This document shows positions 24,716 to 33,074 of a stretch of DNA of 64,000 nucleotides, piece after piece. This DNA is from Methylosinus sp. LW4 (GTDB lineage Bacteria; Pseudomonadota; Alphaproteobacteria; Rhizobiales; Beijerinckiaceae). The number at the start of each line of letters is the position of its first letter. Position 1 is the first letter of the stretch. The notes below the pieces were generated by a model. It did not search any database, had not been told where the DNA came from, and worked only from the letters and a program-made list of their open reading frames with translations. The stretch covers positions 2,428,667 through 2,492,666 of the forward strand of contig NZ_KB900626.1 in the NCBI RefSeq assembly GCF_000379125.1, in the 5' to 3' direction. Position numbers and translations under genes: made by a program.

Positions 24716-25386
24716 TCTCGCAAACGGCGCGCCTTCGCCTGGTCACCGATGCGGCGAGCGAGCCTGTGACGCTGGCCGACGCGAAGGCCTACGCCCGCGT
24801 CGACCTCGGCGACGACGATATCCTGATCACGGCGCTGATCGCCGCCGCACGCCGGCGCGTCGAAAAGGAGACCGGGCTCGCCCTTCTCACGCAGAGCTGG
24901 GTCTCCGTCTTCGATCGCTGGCCGGATTCGACGAGCGGCGGCGGTCTATCGTCCCCGTGGTGGGATGGTGTCCGCGAGGCTCCGCTCTCCATGGTCTCGC
25001 CGTCGGGCGTCATCGAAATCCCGAAGCGGCCGTTTCAGGCGGTCACGCAGATGAAGCTGCGCGACGCCTACGGGTCCTTCGTCACGGTCGATCCGTCGAT
25101 CTATTACACCGAGGTCTCCGACATGCGCGGGCGCATCGTGCGCGTGCTCGGGAAAATCTGGCCTGTGATCGTCATGGCGCCGAGGAGCGCGATCGAAATC
25201 AGCTTCACGGCCGGGTTCGACGCAGCCCCCTACTCCGGCGTGCCGGACGATTTGCTCCTGGCGATCAAGATGCTCGTCAAGCACTGGTACGACAACCGTG
25301 AGCCCGTTGCCGAAGGCAAGGTCGGCAAGCTCCCGGCCCATATCGATGCGATCCTCGGCTCGTATCGGGCGGTGAGGCTACAGTGA
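24712..25386 (+). CDS. Head-tail connector (phiE125 gp8 / gp6 type)
   Basis: A 224-residue protein with the connector signature: EPVTLADAKAYARVD, then DDDILITALIAAARRRVEKETGLAL, and the C-terminal VPDDLLLAIKMLVKHWYDNR. These proteins form the ring that joins portal and tail. The order connector, adaptor, tail completion that follows is the standard HK97-type arrangement. Confidence 0.9.
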   Translation: MISQTARLRLVTDAASEPVTLADAKAYARVDLGDDDILITALIAAARRRVEKETGLALLTQSWVSVFDRWPDSTSGGGLSSPWWDGVREAPLSMVSPSGVIEIPKRPFQAVTQMKLRDAYGSFVTVDPSIYYTEVSDMRGRIVRVLGKIWPVIVMAPRSAIEISFTAGFDAAPYSGVPDDLLLAIKMLVKHWYDNREPVAEGKVGKLPAHIDAILGSYRAVRLQ

Positions 25387-25712
25387 AAGCGTCGAACGTC
25401 GGCGCGATGCGCGAGCGCGTCACGATCCACGCGCAGACGCAAACCGTCGATGGCGTCGGCGACATCACGACGACATGGACACAGGTCGCGACCTGCTGGG
25501 CGCGGATGCGGCCGCTGAGCGCCGCCCAGGTGGAGCGCGCCGGCCGCGACGATGCGATTCGCCGTTACGAGATGACGATCCGCTATCGCACCGACATCGC
25601 GACCAACAGCCGCGTCATGTGGCGTGGGCGACGGTTCGATGTGCAGGGCGTGACGGACGAAACCGAGCAGCGTCAGTTCCTGACGGTCTATCTGGCGGAG
25701 ATCAACGCATGA
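25383..25712 (+). CDS. Head-tail adaptor (head closure) protein
   Basis: The 109-residue protein matches the phage head-tail joining family: MRERVTIHAQTQTVDGVGD, WARMRPLSAAQVERAGR, and RGRRFDVQGVTDETEQRQFL. It caps the connector after packaging. It is coupled by ATGA overlaps on both sides. Confidence 0.9.
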   Translation: MKASNVGAMRERVTIHAQTQTVDGVGDITTTWTQVATCWARMRPLSAAQVERAGRDDAIRRYEMTIRYRTDIATNSRVMWRGRRFDVQGVTDETEQRQFLTVYLAEINA

Positions 25713-26134
25713 TCGAGGTCGACATTCTCGACGATATCGCCAAAGGCGTCGAAAACGACATCATGGCGGCCATTCAGAAGGGCACGAGCGACGGGCTCAT
25801 GGCTCTCGCGCTCAAAGCGCAGGCCGACGCGCAGCGCAGCATCCTCAAGGGTCCAAAGACCGGCAAGCTCTATAAGCGCGGCGACACGATGCACCGAGCC
25901 TCGGCGGATGGAGAGGCGCCCGCGAATGATCTCGGCTTTCTCGCCGCCAGCATCAAGGCGGAAGCAACAGACGCGAATACGGTTGATCTCAAGGCGGATG
26001 CGCCCTACGCCATGGCTCTCGAATTCGGCACCTACGACATGGCCGCCCGCCCCTATCTCGGACCGGCCGGCGACAAGGCGCGGCGCCAGGGACCAGAGGT
26101 CATCGACGCCTATGTCAAGGCCGCCCTCAAATGA
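25709..26134 (+). CDS. HK97 gp10-like tail completion protein
   Basis: A 141-residue protein with the gp10 pattern DLKADAPYAMALEFGTYDMAARPYLGPA near the C-terminus, in which E-F-G-T and A-R-P-Y/F-L are family hallmarks. It completes the tail terminus near the head. It follows the adaptor gene and precedes the DUF3168 protein. Confidence 0.88.
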   Translation: MIEVDILDDIAKGVENDIMAAIQKGTSDGLMALALKAQADAQRSILKGPKTGKLYKRGDTMHRASADGEAPANDLGFLAASIKAEATDANTVDLKADAPYAMALEFGTYDMAARPYLGPAGDKARRQGPEVIDAYVKAALK

Positions 26135-26153
26135 ACGCGAGCCGATATTCGGC

Positions 26154-26369
26154 GTGGAAGTCCTCGACTGCTATCTCGTCGAGGCGACCCGCGAATCTGT
26201 CGTCGTCGGCACATGGGGCGAGACGAGGCAGGTCTCTTCCGAGTTCACTTTCGAGCGATTCCGTCGCTCGGGCTATTGGCGCATAGTTCACGCCGATGGC
26301 AGCGTCACAGCCGCTCGACGCGGGAAATTCGCTCATCGCGGCGGTCCGCTCGGCCCTCCTCGCGAATAG
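26154..26369 (+). CDS. Possible GTG-started overlapping gene, 71 residues
   Basis: This frame has an aromatic, strand-like protein pattern (VEVLDCYLVEATRESVVVGT, then FERFRRSGYWRIVHADGS) that looks more real than the alternative frame across 26135-26295. It lacks an ATG and a clear ribosome site, starts 19 bases after the previous stop and overlaps the next gene by 74 bases. Function unknown. Confidence 0.4.
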   Translation: MEVLDCYLVEATRESVVVGTWGETRQVSSEFTFERFRRSGYWRIVHADGSVTAARRGKFAHRGGPLGPPRE

Positions 26370-26733
26370 CGCGCTCGCCGGCATGCTCGTCGGCAACAGG
26401 GTTATGACCTGGGCGCCGTCGAGCTGCCCAACGCCTTACGTCCAAATCGCGCATCGCTCCAATGACTGGTCGACGGCGACGGAAGATGGGCAGGAGGTCG
26501 TTCTCGACCTGAACATCTATCACCAGCCCGCTTCACAGACGCCAGAAGCCGGAACGGCGCGCGCCATTATGGCGCTCTGCCGGCAGACACTGCACACCGC
26601 GAGCCTGACGCTCGCGTCGCCTTTCAAATGCACGCTGATCCGCGTGACGAATGAGATCGGCCCCTATCGCGATCCCGACGGCGCGACGCTTCACGGCGTG
26701 GTGACCGTGCGCGCGCTCGTCGACCATACCTGA
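26296..26733 (+). CDS. Tail terminator-like protein (DUF3168)
   Basis: The 145-residue protein has the DUF3168 layout: LIAAVRSALLANSALAGMLV at the N-terminus, TPYVQIAHRSNDWST, and a C-terminal strand region (GATLHGVVTVRALVD). DUF3168 proteins act as tail-completion or tail-terminator components between head joining proteins and the tail tube. Confidence in the first ATG is fair because the N-terminal helix is needed. Confidence 0.85.
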   Translation: MAASQPLDAGNSLIAAVRSALLANSALAGMLVGNRVMTWAPSSCPTPYVQIAHRSNDWSTATEDGQEVVLDLNIYHQPASQTPEAGTARAIMALCRQTLHTASLTLASPFKCTLIRVTNEIGPYRDPDGATLHGVVTVRALVDHT

Positions 26734-26786
26734 ACCCCGCGCCGGCCGGGTCAAGCGCGGCAATTTTCCCGCAGGAGCATCCGAAC

Positions 26787-27191
26787 ATGACAGCACAGGC
26801 AGGCCGCCTCTGGGCGCTCTCGATCCTGTCCGGCGGCAGCTACGTGCCCGTCGCCGGACTGAGGACGCGCAGCTTCAAAGTGAACAACACCAACGTCGAC
26901 GTGACCACCGCCGACTCTCAGGGCCGCTGGCAAGAATTTCTTGGCAATGCGGGCGTCCAATCGCTCGAGATCGATGCGTCCGGGCGATATCAGCAGGACG
27001 CGACCGCCAAATTGCTGTTTCAAGCCGCGGCAACCTCGACCCTTCAGACAATGCGGCTCGCTTCGCCGGGCATTCAGATCGACGCGACATTCCTCGTCGA
27101 CAGCTACGAATCGTCTGGTCCCTACGACGATGCGACCGACTTCACGGTCAAACTCATGTCGAGCGGCCAGCCGACCTTCACCTATTCCTGA
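26787..27191 (+). CDS. Major tail (tube) protein, TP901-1 type
   Basis: A 134-residue protein with the tail-tube pattern AGLRTRSFKVNNTNVDVTTADSQGRWQEFL and DASGRYQQDATAKLL, as in TP901-1/GTA-like major tail proteins. It polymerises as hexamers around the tape-measure protein. An AGGAG ribosome site precedes the ATG. Confidence 0.9.
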   Translation: MTAQAGRLWALSILSGGSYVPVAGLRTRSFKVNNTNVDVTTADSQGRWQEFLGNAGVQSLEIDASGRYQQDATAKLLFQAAATSTLQTMRLASPGIQIDATFLVDSYESSGPYDDATDFTVKLMSSGQPTFTYS

Positions 27192-27223
27192 TCCCGGCCG
27201 CAGCTTTCTAAAGGAGCGCTGAT

Positions 27224-27592
27224 ATGTCCGCCCTCACGATTCAAAACATCTCCCCCGGCGGCACGACGCCGAGCTATCAGGCCGCGACGTCGTCCGATAC
27301 CATCCCGGGCGCGTCGGGGAACGAACGCCTATTCTTGCATGCCAAGAACACCAATGCCGCCACAGCCACCGTCACCATTCAGCCGGTGTCTCCGACGAGC
27401 TTCAAGGTTCCCGGCGTCGGGCCGGTCACCATCCCGGCGATCCAGGTCACCATTCCGGCGACGACGGGCGACAAGATGATCCCGATCCCGCAGGCCTATA
27501 TCGATGCAACGGGAACGGTGACGATCGCCAACAGCGGGACCATCACGAACCTCACGCTCGCGGCGATCGCGCTGCCTGCCCTCTCGCTGTGA
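27224..27592 (+). CDS. Tail-associated structural protein, 122 residues
   Basis: A Thr/Pro/Ala-rich, strand-rich small protein (ATVTIQPVSPTSFKVPGVGP, IPQAYIDATGTVTIANSGT) with an AAAGGAG ribosome site. Its place between tail tube and tail chaperones suggests a tail or capsid surface decoration protein. The family is not recognised with certainty. Confidence 0.65.
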   Translation: MSALTIQNISPGGTTPSYQAATSSDTIPGASGNERLFLHAKNTNAATATVTIQPVSPTSFKVPGVGPVTIPAIQVTIPATTGDKMIPIPQAYIDATGTVTIANSGTITNLTLAAIALPALSL

Positions 27593-27602
27593 TAGGTGGC
27601 CC

Positions 27603-27977
27603 ATGGCGAACAAGGTCCGTGGCGCGGTCTCTCTGCAGCTCGGCGAGGAGACGCTCAATATCTGCCTCGGACTCGGCGCGCTCGCCGAAATCGAGGACGC
27701 GTTCGAAGTCGATAGCTTCGAGCAGGCGCCGGTTTTCGCCGGCCGGGGCGTGAGCGCGAGATCGGCTCTCAAATTTCTCGAGGCGATCCTCAACGGCAAC
27801 GACTTCGAGTTGACGCCTGCGCGTTTGGCGGCGCTGCGAACGCTCCGCCCGAATGAGGTGTTCGACCTGATCCAGTCGCTCTTCCGGGCGTCGGGGCTCG
27901 AAGCAGCCGCCTCGCCCGAAGCGCAGGAAGGCGCCGCCCCCCCTTTGGGGGCCGAGAGCGCTGGCGCGTCTGGATGA
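27603..27977 (+). CDS. Tail assembly chaperone, first component (GTA gp10-like)
   Basis: The 124-residue protein matches gene-transfer-agent family/tail-chaperone proteins: RGAVSLQLGEETLNICLGLG, ALAEIEDAFEVDS, and LKFLEAILNGND. Such chaperones bind the tape-measure protein before tube assembly. Its tail contains a 7-C run that may be a -1 slip site. The stop overlaps the next chaperone start. Confidence 0.85.
   Translation: MANKVRGAVSLQLGEETLNICLGLGALAEIEDAFEVDSFEQAPVFAGRGVSARSALKFLEAILNGNDFELTPARLAALRTLRPNEVFDLIQSLFRASGLEAAASPEAQEGAAPPLGAESAGASG
27938..27944 (+). other. Candidate -1 ribosomal frameshift site
   Basis: The heptamer C-CCC-CCT sits in the chaperone reading frame. A -1 slip would enter the frame of the next gene, which is open from here through its ATG at 27974. 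The two tail chaperones of many siphophages are linked by exactly such a slip. Confidence 0.45.
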
Positions 27978-28177
27978 GCATTGGCCTTGGCCATCTGCGC
28001 ATGCGCCCTGATGACTTCTGGCGCATGACGCTGCCGGAATTCTTCGCAGCCTGCGACGGCTATCTCGAAAGCCGCGGCGTTCGGAAAGCCGGGCGCGTCA
28101 CCGCGCCGACGCGCGCGGAGGTCGCCTCGCTGTTCGCGCAGCTCGACGATCAGGGGAGGCTGAAGAGCAATGGCTGA
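27974..28177 (+). CDS. Tail assembly chaperone, second component (TAC_3 type)
   Basis: A 67-residue protein with the TAC_3/DUF2376 pattern LRMRPDDFWRMTLPEFFAACDGY and a C-terminal VASLFAQLDD. It is joined to the first chaperone by an ATGA overlap, and may also be made as a -1 frameshift extension. It is followed, with an 8-base overlap, by the tape-measure gene, the standard order. Confidence 0.85.
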   Translation: MSIGLGHLRMRPDDFWRMTLPEFFAACDGYLESRGVRKAGRVTAPTRAEVASLFAQLDDQGRLKSNG

Positions 28178-31100
28178 AGCCGAAGTCGGCGCGATCGTCT
28201 ATCGCTTCCAGGCGGACACGTCCGGCCTCAAGGCCGGCTTCGCCGAGGCGCAGACGCAGCTCCGCAGCATGGGCGCCGGCGCGGCCGAGGCTGGCAAGCA
28301 GGCCGCCGCCGCTGGGCAGCAAACCGGGGCGGCGTTCGAGCAGGCCGGCCAGCGCGTCGCCCGCGCGAGCGAATCCGTCGCGAAGCTCCAAAAGGACATA
28401 GCCGGCGTCGCACGCGGGAACCCGCTCAAGGAAATCGCGACGGGCGCGGATGGCGCGTCGGCCGGATTTCAGCGCGCCAGTGTCAGCGTCGAGAAATTCA
28501 ACGCCGGGCTCGACCGCGTTCGTGATTTCGCATGGAATAACACTGGATTTTCCGGCGACGAGATCGATCGCGTCATCAATCCGCTGCAGGGGCTCACCGC
28601 GGCAATCGGCGTGCTCCCGACGATCGCGGTGGCTGCCGTAGGTGCTGCCGCCGCGGCATTCGCGATGCTCGAGCTGCGCGCCCGCGAAGTCCATATTGCC
28701 GCGCAGCAGCTCGCCGACGATCTATCGCTCGGCGGTCAGGTCAATGCGTTCGGCGGCGCCACCGAGGCCGTCGGGCATTTGGCCGAGCAGCTCACGCGAA
28801 TGTCCAGCGCCTGGGATGTGGTCGGCAAGGGCGCCGCGCTCTCCGCCGACGAGGCGCGCCAGTTCGCCGGGGAGATCGCGAAGCTTCCCGCAGTCACGAC
28901 GGACATAGCGGCCGGATTCGCCGATCTCGCGCGCTCCGAGCGCTACGCCTTCGGCGCCGAGGGCGTCGATATGGTGCAGGGGCTCGTCGGCGCGCTGAAG
29001 CAGCCCGAGCAGTCACTGCAAACGCTCATCTCCACAAACCTCGGCCTTACGGCAGCCCAGCGCCAGGCGGCGCAGGGCGTGCTCGACAGCGGCAACGCGC
29101 AGCGGCAGGCCTCGACCTATTTCCAGCTCGTCACAGATGATTTCGTGCGGCAAAAGTCAGAGGCGGTCCTGCTCGACGCCGCGCACAATTCTCTGAGCGG
29201 CACAACGCGCGCGCTCGCCGATGAGGCGCTTGCCGCAGCGCGCGCCAGCGGCGATTTCGAAGGCGCGCTGCAACAGCTGGCGCTCGCCGGCAGCTCTGCC
29301 GCGCAGAAGCTCCTCGGCGCCGTCTCGGCTATTCGCTCCATCCGCGCCGAGATGGCGAAGGGATTGAGTGGAGAAGCCCTCTCCAACGCGCTGCAGAACG
29401 CGAACGACAAGCTCTATCCCCTGCATACAGCCGCTCGCGCGGCGTCGGCGCAATTCGCGGACGCGACCGGGCAGGTCAAAGACCTGGAATCGCGCCTCGG
29501 CAATGCGACCGCGAACCTCAACCGCCTGAAGCAGGCTGGTGAAGAAGGAACGAAGGAATTCGTGACAGGCACGGCCGATGTCGCGCAGCTCAATGACCAG
29601 CTCGTCAAGGCGCGCGCCAACGCCGCGGCCTACGGCATGGCCGCACAGAAGGCCAACGAGGCCATCGAAGGCGGCGCAAGCTACGATCGCACGAAGAAGA
29701 ACATCGACACGACGCATGACGCCGATAAGGACGAGGTCGCACGCCACCGCGAGACGATCGCCGCCCTCGAAGCCCAGCGTGCGGACCTAGAGCGCGCGAA
29801 TGTCGCCTCGACCGAGGCCGGCGCCGCCAAAATCCGCGAGATCAATCAGGGACTGCGCGACGAAGAGGCGAAGCTCGCCGACGAGCGGCTGAAAGTCCAG
29901 GTCGCGCGCATCGACGCAGAAATCGCGAAGGAGGCGCAGGGTTCGGAACGCAAAAAGCAGCTCGCCCGCCAGAAATTCGAACTGGAGACACAAGGCGTCT
30001 CGCCGAACTCGGCCGAATACGTCGGCAAGGAGAGCGAGCTTCGGTCTGCACTCGACGAAGAGGCGAAAGGCGGCGGCGGGAGCCGCGGCGCAGCGGCGAG
30101 TGAGCGGCAAAGCGCCATCGAGCGCTATCTGGACAGCCTCCGACAATCCGAGGCGCTCGCGCGCGCCGAGGTCGAGAATTGGGGCAAGGGCAATGTCGAG
30201 CGCGCGCAGGCCGTGGCGCTCGCGCGCGCGAAAGAAACGGCCGACCGCGAGGGCCTGACGCTATCCGATGCACAGCGCGCGCAGATCGAAGCCGCCGCCG
30301 GCGCGACGCAGCGCTACAAAGACCGCCTCGACGAGCTGAAGCAGAAACAGCAGGAAGTGAACGCCGTCGCGCGCGAGTTCGGCGATATGCTCGCCAGCTC
30401 GCTCGATCAGGTCGTCGTTCAGGGCAAAAACCTCAAGGACACCCTCTCCAGCCTCCTGAAGAGCCTCGAAAGCTCGGCGCTACGCGGGCTGCTCACTGGC
30501 GAGGGGATGTTCGGACAGGCGTTCGGGCTCGCCGGCAAAAACGGCGCGCCCGGCGGCTTGTTCGGGCAGGCGTTCAACGGGCTGTCGGGGCTCTTCGGCC
30601 TCGGCGGAAATGGCGCGGCGCAGCCGGCGCAAACGGGCGCGCCGCTCGCGACGGCCCCGGCGCAGAATGGCGTCGTCGGCGCCGTTGGCTCTATCCTCGG
30701 ACTTGGCGGCGCGGTGCAATCGGTCGGCGCAATGAACGTCACCGCCGCCAGCGTCACGGTCTCGGGCGCCGCCGGTGGTGGGGTCGGCTCTCTCCTCTCG
30801 AAGTCGGGGGCGTCAGAGAATGGCGCGACGGCAGACGCCAGCACCCCGCAGGGTGGCGGTCTCTTCGATGGCGTCAGCGAGCGCCTCGGCGGCCTGTTCT
30901 CGAAGCTGACGAGCGTGTTCGACCAGCTGTTCTCGAAGATCGGCGATCTCCTCTCTGGGCTCATGAATTCGATCGGCGGACTGTTTTCCGGCGGCGCCGG
31001 CGGCAGCGGTGGCGGTCTCCTCTCCGGCATCGGCAGCCTATTCGGCGGCATGTTCGCGGAAGGAGGAAGCCTTCCCTCCGGCAAGTGGGGAATCGTCGGT

Positions 31101-31454
31101 GAGCGCGGGCCTGAGATCATTTCCGGCCCCGCGCGAATCACACCGATGCACAAGTTCGCGGGGATGTTCGCCGACGGCGGCATGATCCCTGAAGGAAAAT
31201 GGGGGATTGCCGGCGAGCGCGGCATCGAGATGGCCAGCGATATGGCGAGCAGCGGGGCGGCAGCGGCCCACGCGTCCGATCGCGGCACATCCATCAAGAT
31301 CACGAATATGCGCGGGCGGGATACCGATGTCTCCGCAAAGCGCCTGACCGACGGGGAAATCAGCATCCTCATCGACCACAAGGTTTCCGGTGCACTGCAA
31401 AACTATAGTCGAAACATTCTCGACATCGTCCAGGATCGGCAAAACCGAGCATGA
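28170..31454 (+). CDS. Tail tape-measure protein
   Basis: A 1,094-residue protein that sets tail length and is ejected on infection. Residues 1-110 are the tail-length N-terminal domain (YRFQADTSGLKAGFAEAQTQ). A membrane-spanning hydrophobic stretch lies near 150-170, long coiled coils at 380-760, and a Gly/Ala-rich region at 780-960. The C-terminus carries a duplicated motif (FAEGG...GKWGIVGERGPE and FADGG...GKWGIAGERGIE). By the usual 1.5 angstrom per residue rule the tail would be about 160 nm (inference). Confidence 0.93.
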   Translation: MAEAEVGAIVYRFQADTSGLKAGFAEAQTQLRSMGAGAAEAGKQAAAAGQQTGAAFEQAGQRVARASESVAKLQKDIAGVARGNPLKEIATGADGASAGFQRASVSVEKFNAGLDRVRDFAWNNTGFSGDEIDRVINPLQGLTAAIGVLPTIAVAAVGAAAAAFAMLELRAREVHIAAQQLADDLSLGGQVNAFGGATEAVGHLAEQLTRMSSAWDVVGKGAALSADEARQFAGEIAKLPAVTTDIAAGFADLARSERYAFGAEGVDMVQGLVGALKQPEQSLQTLISTNLGLTAAQRQAAQGVLDSGNAQRQASTYFQLVTDDFVRQKSEAVLLDAAHNSLSGTTRALADEALAAARASGDFEGALQQLALAGSSAAQKLLGAVSAIRSIRAEMAKGLSGEALSNALQNANDKLYPLHTAARAASAQFADATGQVKDLESRLGNATANLNRLKQAGEEGTKEFVTGTADVAQLNDQLVKARANAAAYGMAAQKANEAIEGGASYDRTKKNIDTTHDADKDEVARHRETIAALEAQRADLERANVASTEAGAAKIREINQGLRDEEAKLADERLKVQVARIDAEIAKEAQGSERKKQLARQKFELETQGVSPNSAEYVGKESELRSALDEEAKGGGGSRGAAASERQSAIERYLDSLRQSEALARAEVENWGKGNVERAQAVALARAKETADREGLTLSDAQRAQIEAAAGATQRYKDRLDELKQKQQEVNAVAREFGDMLASSLDQVVVQGKNLKDTLSSLLKSLESSALRGLLTGEGMFGQAFGLAGKNGAPGGLFGQAFNGLSGLFGLGGNGAAQPAQTGAPLATAPAQNGVVGAVGSILGLGGAVQSVGAMNVTAASVTVSGAAGGGVGSLLSKSGASENGATADASTPQGGGLFDGVSERLGGLFSKLTSVFDQLFSKIGDLLSGLMNSIGGLFSGGAGGSGGGLLSGIGSLFGGMFAEGGSLPSGKWGIVGERGPEIISGPARITPMHKFAGMFADGGMIPEGKWGIAGERGIEMASDMASSGAAAAHASDRGTSIKITNMRGRDTDVSAKRLTDGEISILIDHKVSGALQNYSRNILDIVQDRQNRA

Positions 31455-32134
31455 ACTTCGTCGATCCAGCTCTACCGCGGTGGCCGCGACAATTGGCGCC
31501 GGTGGAGATCGAGCCGATGGTCGAGGCGCCCTTCGTTCAAGGTCCCCGCCCCGCCATTGGCGCCCCGCTACGCGTGCGCAACGACGCCGGCCTATGGGTG
31601 ATGCGCCTCGTCGATATCCAGATCCATGATTGGAAAATATTCGCATATCGCGCGATCCTGTTGCGCATCATCGCGACGAGCGGCGCGCTCTATATGCCCA
31701 TGTGGGACTGGCGGCGGGCTCCGCTTTCACCATCTGATCCGACGCCGTTTTCTGACGGAACGACGTTCTCGGATTCGTCCCTCTTCGCTGGCGTATCGGC
31801 GCCCGGCGTCGTCGCCGCTACGGCCGAGCAAATGACCACACGCTTTCGCATGACGCCGCCCGACGGCGCTCTGCTCTCGGCCGGTCAATTCATCGGCCTC
31901 GGGGAGCGCGGCTACGGCATTTTCGACCTCGAGGAGATCGATGACAGCGGCGACAAGATGATTTCCGTTTGGCCGCCGCTGCGCGAGGCGCTCGTCGCCG
32001 GGGACGAGGTCGAGCTCTATGACCCGGTCATTCGCATGCGCGTCGATATCACACAGGCGCGCACGACTCTCGGATCGCTGCATCTCGGAATTCACGGCGT
32101 GGTCTCGCTCGATTTCATCGAGGATACGTGGTGA
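31451..32134 (+). CDS. Distal tail / minor tail protein
   Basis: The 227-residue protein follows the tape measure in the place of lambda M or GTA gp12/gp13. It is beta-rich (VRNDAGLWVMRLVDIQIHDW, ELYDPVIRMRVDITQARTTL) with a C-terminal strand pattern SLHLGIHGVVSLDFIEDTW typical of tail-tip hub proteins. An exact family was not recognised. Confidence 0.7.
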   Translation: MNFVDPALPRWPRQLAPVEIEPMVEAPFVQGPRPAIGAPLRVRNDAGLWVMRLVDIQIHDWKIFAYRAILLRIIATSGALYMPMWDWRRAPLSPSDPTPFSDGTTFSDSSLFAGVSAPGVVAATAEQMTTRFRMTPPDGALLSAGQFIGLGERGYGIFDLEEIDDSGDKMISVWPPLREALVAGDEVELYDPVIRMRVDITQARTTLGSLHLGIHGVVSLDFIEDTW

Positions 32135-32712
32135 TGATGGATCTCGATGACTGGCTCGCGATGCACGACAAGCACGCAACGCCGCATATGACGCTCGGCT
32201 TCACCTTCTATTTCAAGAGCCAGACAATGCATGTTTGGCCCGGTCGCTATTCGCTCGACGTCGGAGACCGAATCTTTCTCGGCGCGAATGGCGTCGGGAC
32301 GATCAGCAATCTCGAATTCGGCTATGGGCGCCCGAAAGAGACCACGACGATCGTTCTCTCGGGGCTCGATGCTCGCTATTTCGCGCTCGCCGAAAGCCAG
32401 GACGACGAGGTGAGAGGGCGCAAAGCCGAGATATTCATCCTCGCCTTCGGAACGGGCGTCGCCGGCGAGGAATGGAAGCTCGCGGCCGTCAGCCTCGAGG
32501 CGACGCGCGAGATGGACAAGCTCACCTCGTCCCTCAATCACGACGATGGAACCTCGACGATAACTCTCACCATGCAACCGCTGGGCTCAATGCGCTGGCG
32601 GCCCGTGCATGGCCTTATCACCGATATCGATCAGCGCGCGCGCCATGCGGGTGACCGCGGCCTCGAGCGCGTGGGGTTGGTGCAATATTCGCGACCGCTC
32701 GACTTCTCCTGA
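32134..32712 (+). CDS. Minor tail protein
   Basis: A 192-residue protein, strand-rich (TLGFTFYFKSQTMHVWPGRY, GTISNLEFGYGRPKETTTIV) and ending in a tract (MTMQPLGSMRWRPVHG-like) seen in tail-tip proteins. Two GTG codons and two ATGs are clustered at the start; I use the ATG overlapping the previous stop. It lies within the tail-tip cluster between the tape measure and the J-like protein. Confidence 0.7.
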   Translation: MMDLDDWLAMHDKHATPHMTLGFTFYFKSQTMHVWPGRYSLDVGDRIFLGANGVGTISNLEFGYGRPKETTTIVLSGLDARYFALAESQDDEVRGRKAEIFILAFGTGVAGEEWKLAAVSLEATREMDKLTSSLNHDDGTSTITLTMQPLGSMRWRPVHGLITDIDQRARHAGDRGLERVGLVQYSRPLDFS

Positions 32713-33073
32713 CGCCGCCGGCGACGTGCTCGCCTTTTTCGAGTCCTACCCGCTGCGTGCGGACTCTCTATGCAGCGAGCCAGTGGCTGATTGTTTGCGC
32801 GCGCGAGGCGTAGCTGTGCCCTTCTCGCGACGGCGACAGCTCTCGCTCTGGCGGCGCGGGATGCTGCTCGGCGTGCATGCAGCCGCCGAAGCGATCGGCG
32901 CGCGCGAAATCGCGCCGCGGGACGCCCGCGAGGGAGACGTCGTCTTGATTGCTCAGGAAGAGGCGGCCCCCGCCCTCGCCATGCGCGCGCGTCACGCCTG
33001 CGTCGCCGCGTCGTTCGGCCGGCTGCTCATCGTCTGCGATCCCGTCGTGCTCGCAGCGTGGAGAACCGGCTGA
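32645..33073 (+). CDS. DUF6950-like small tail-region protein
   Basis: The core (VLAFFESYPLRADSLCSEPV, then a basic helix, then GAREIAPRDAREGDVVLIAQ and a C-terminal VLAAWR) resembles DUF6950 proteins found between minor tail genes and the tail-tip protein, the place of the lambda K/GTA gp14 hydrolases. The usual Cys-Asp/His signature is degenerate, so enzymatic activity is doubtful. The start is uncertain: ATG at 32645 overlaps the previous gene by 68 bases; GTG at 32726 is an alternative. Confidence 0.6.
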   Translation: MRVTAASSAWGWCNIRDRSTSPDAAGDVLAFFESYPLRADSLCSEPVADCLRARGVAVPFSRRRQLSLWRRGMLLGVHAAAEAIGAREIAPRDAREGDVVLIAQEEAAPALAMRARHACVAASFGRLLIVCDPVVLAAWRTG

Positions 33074-33074
33074 C

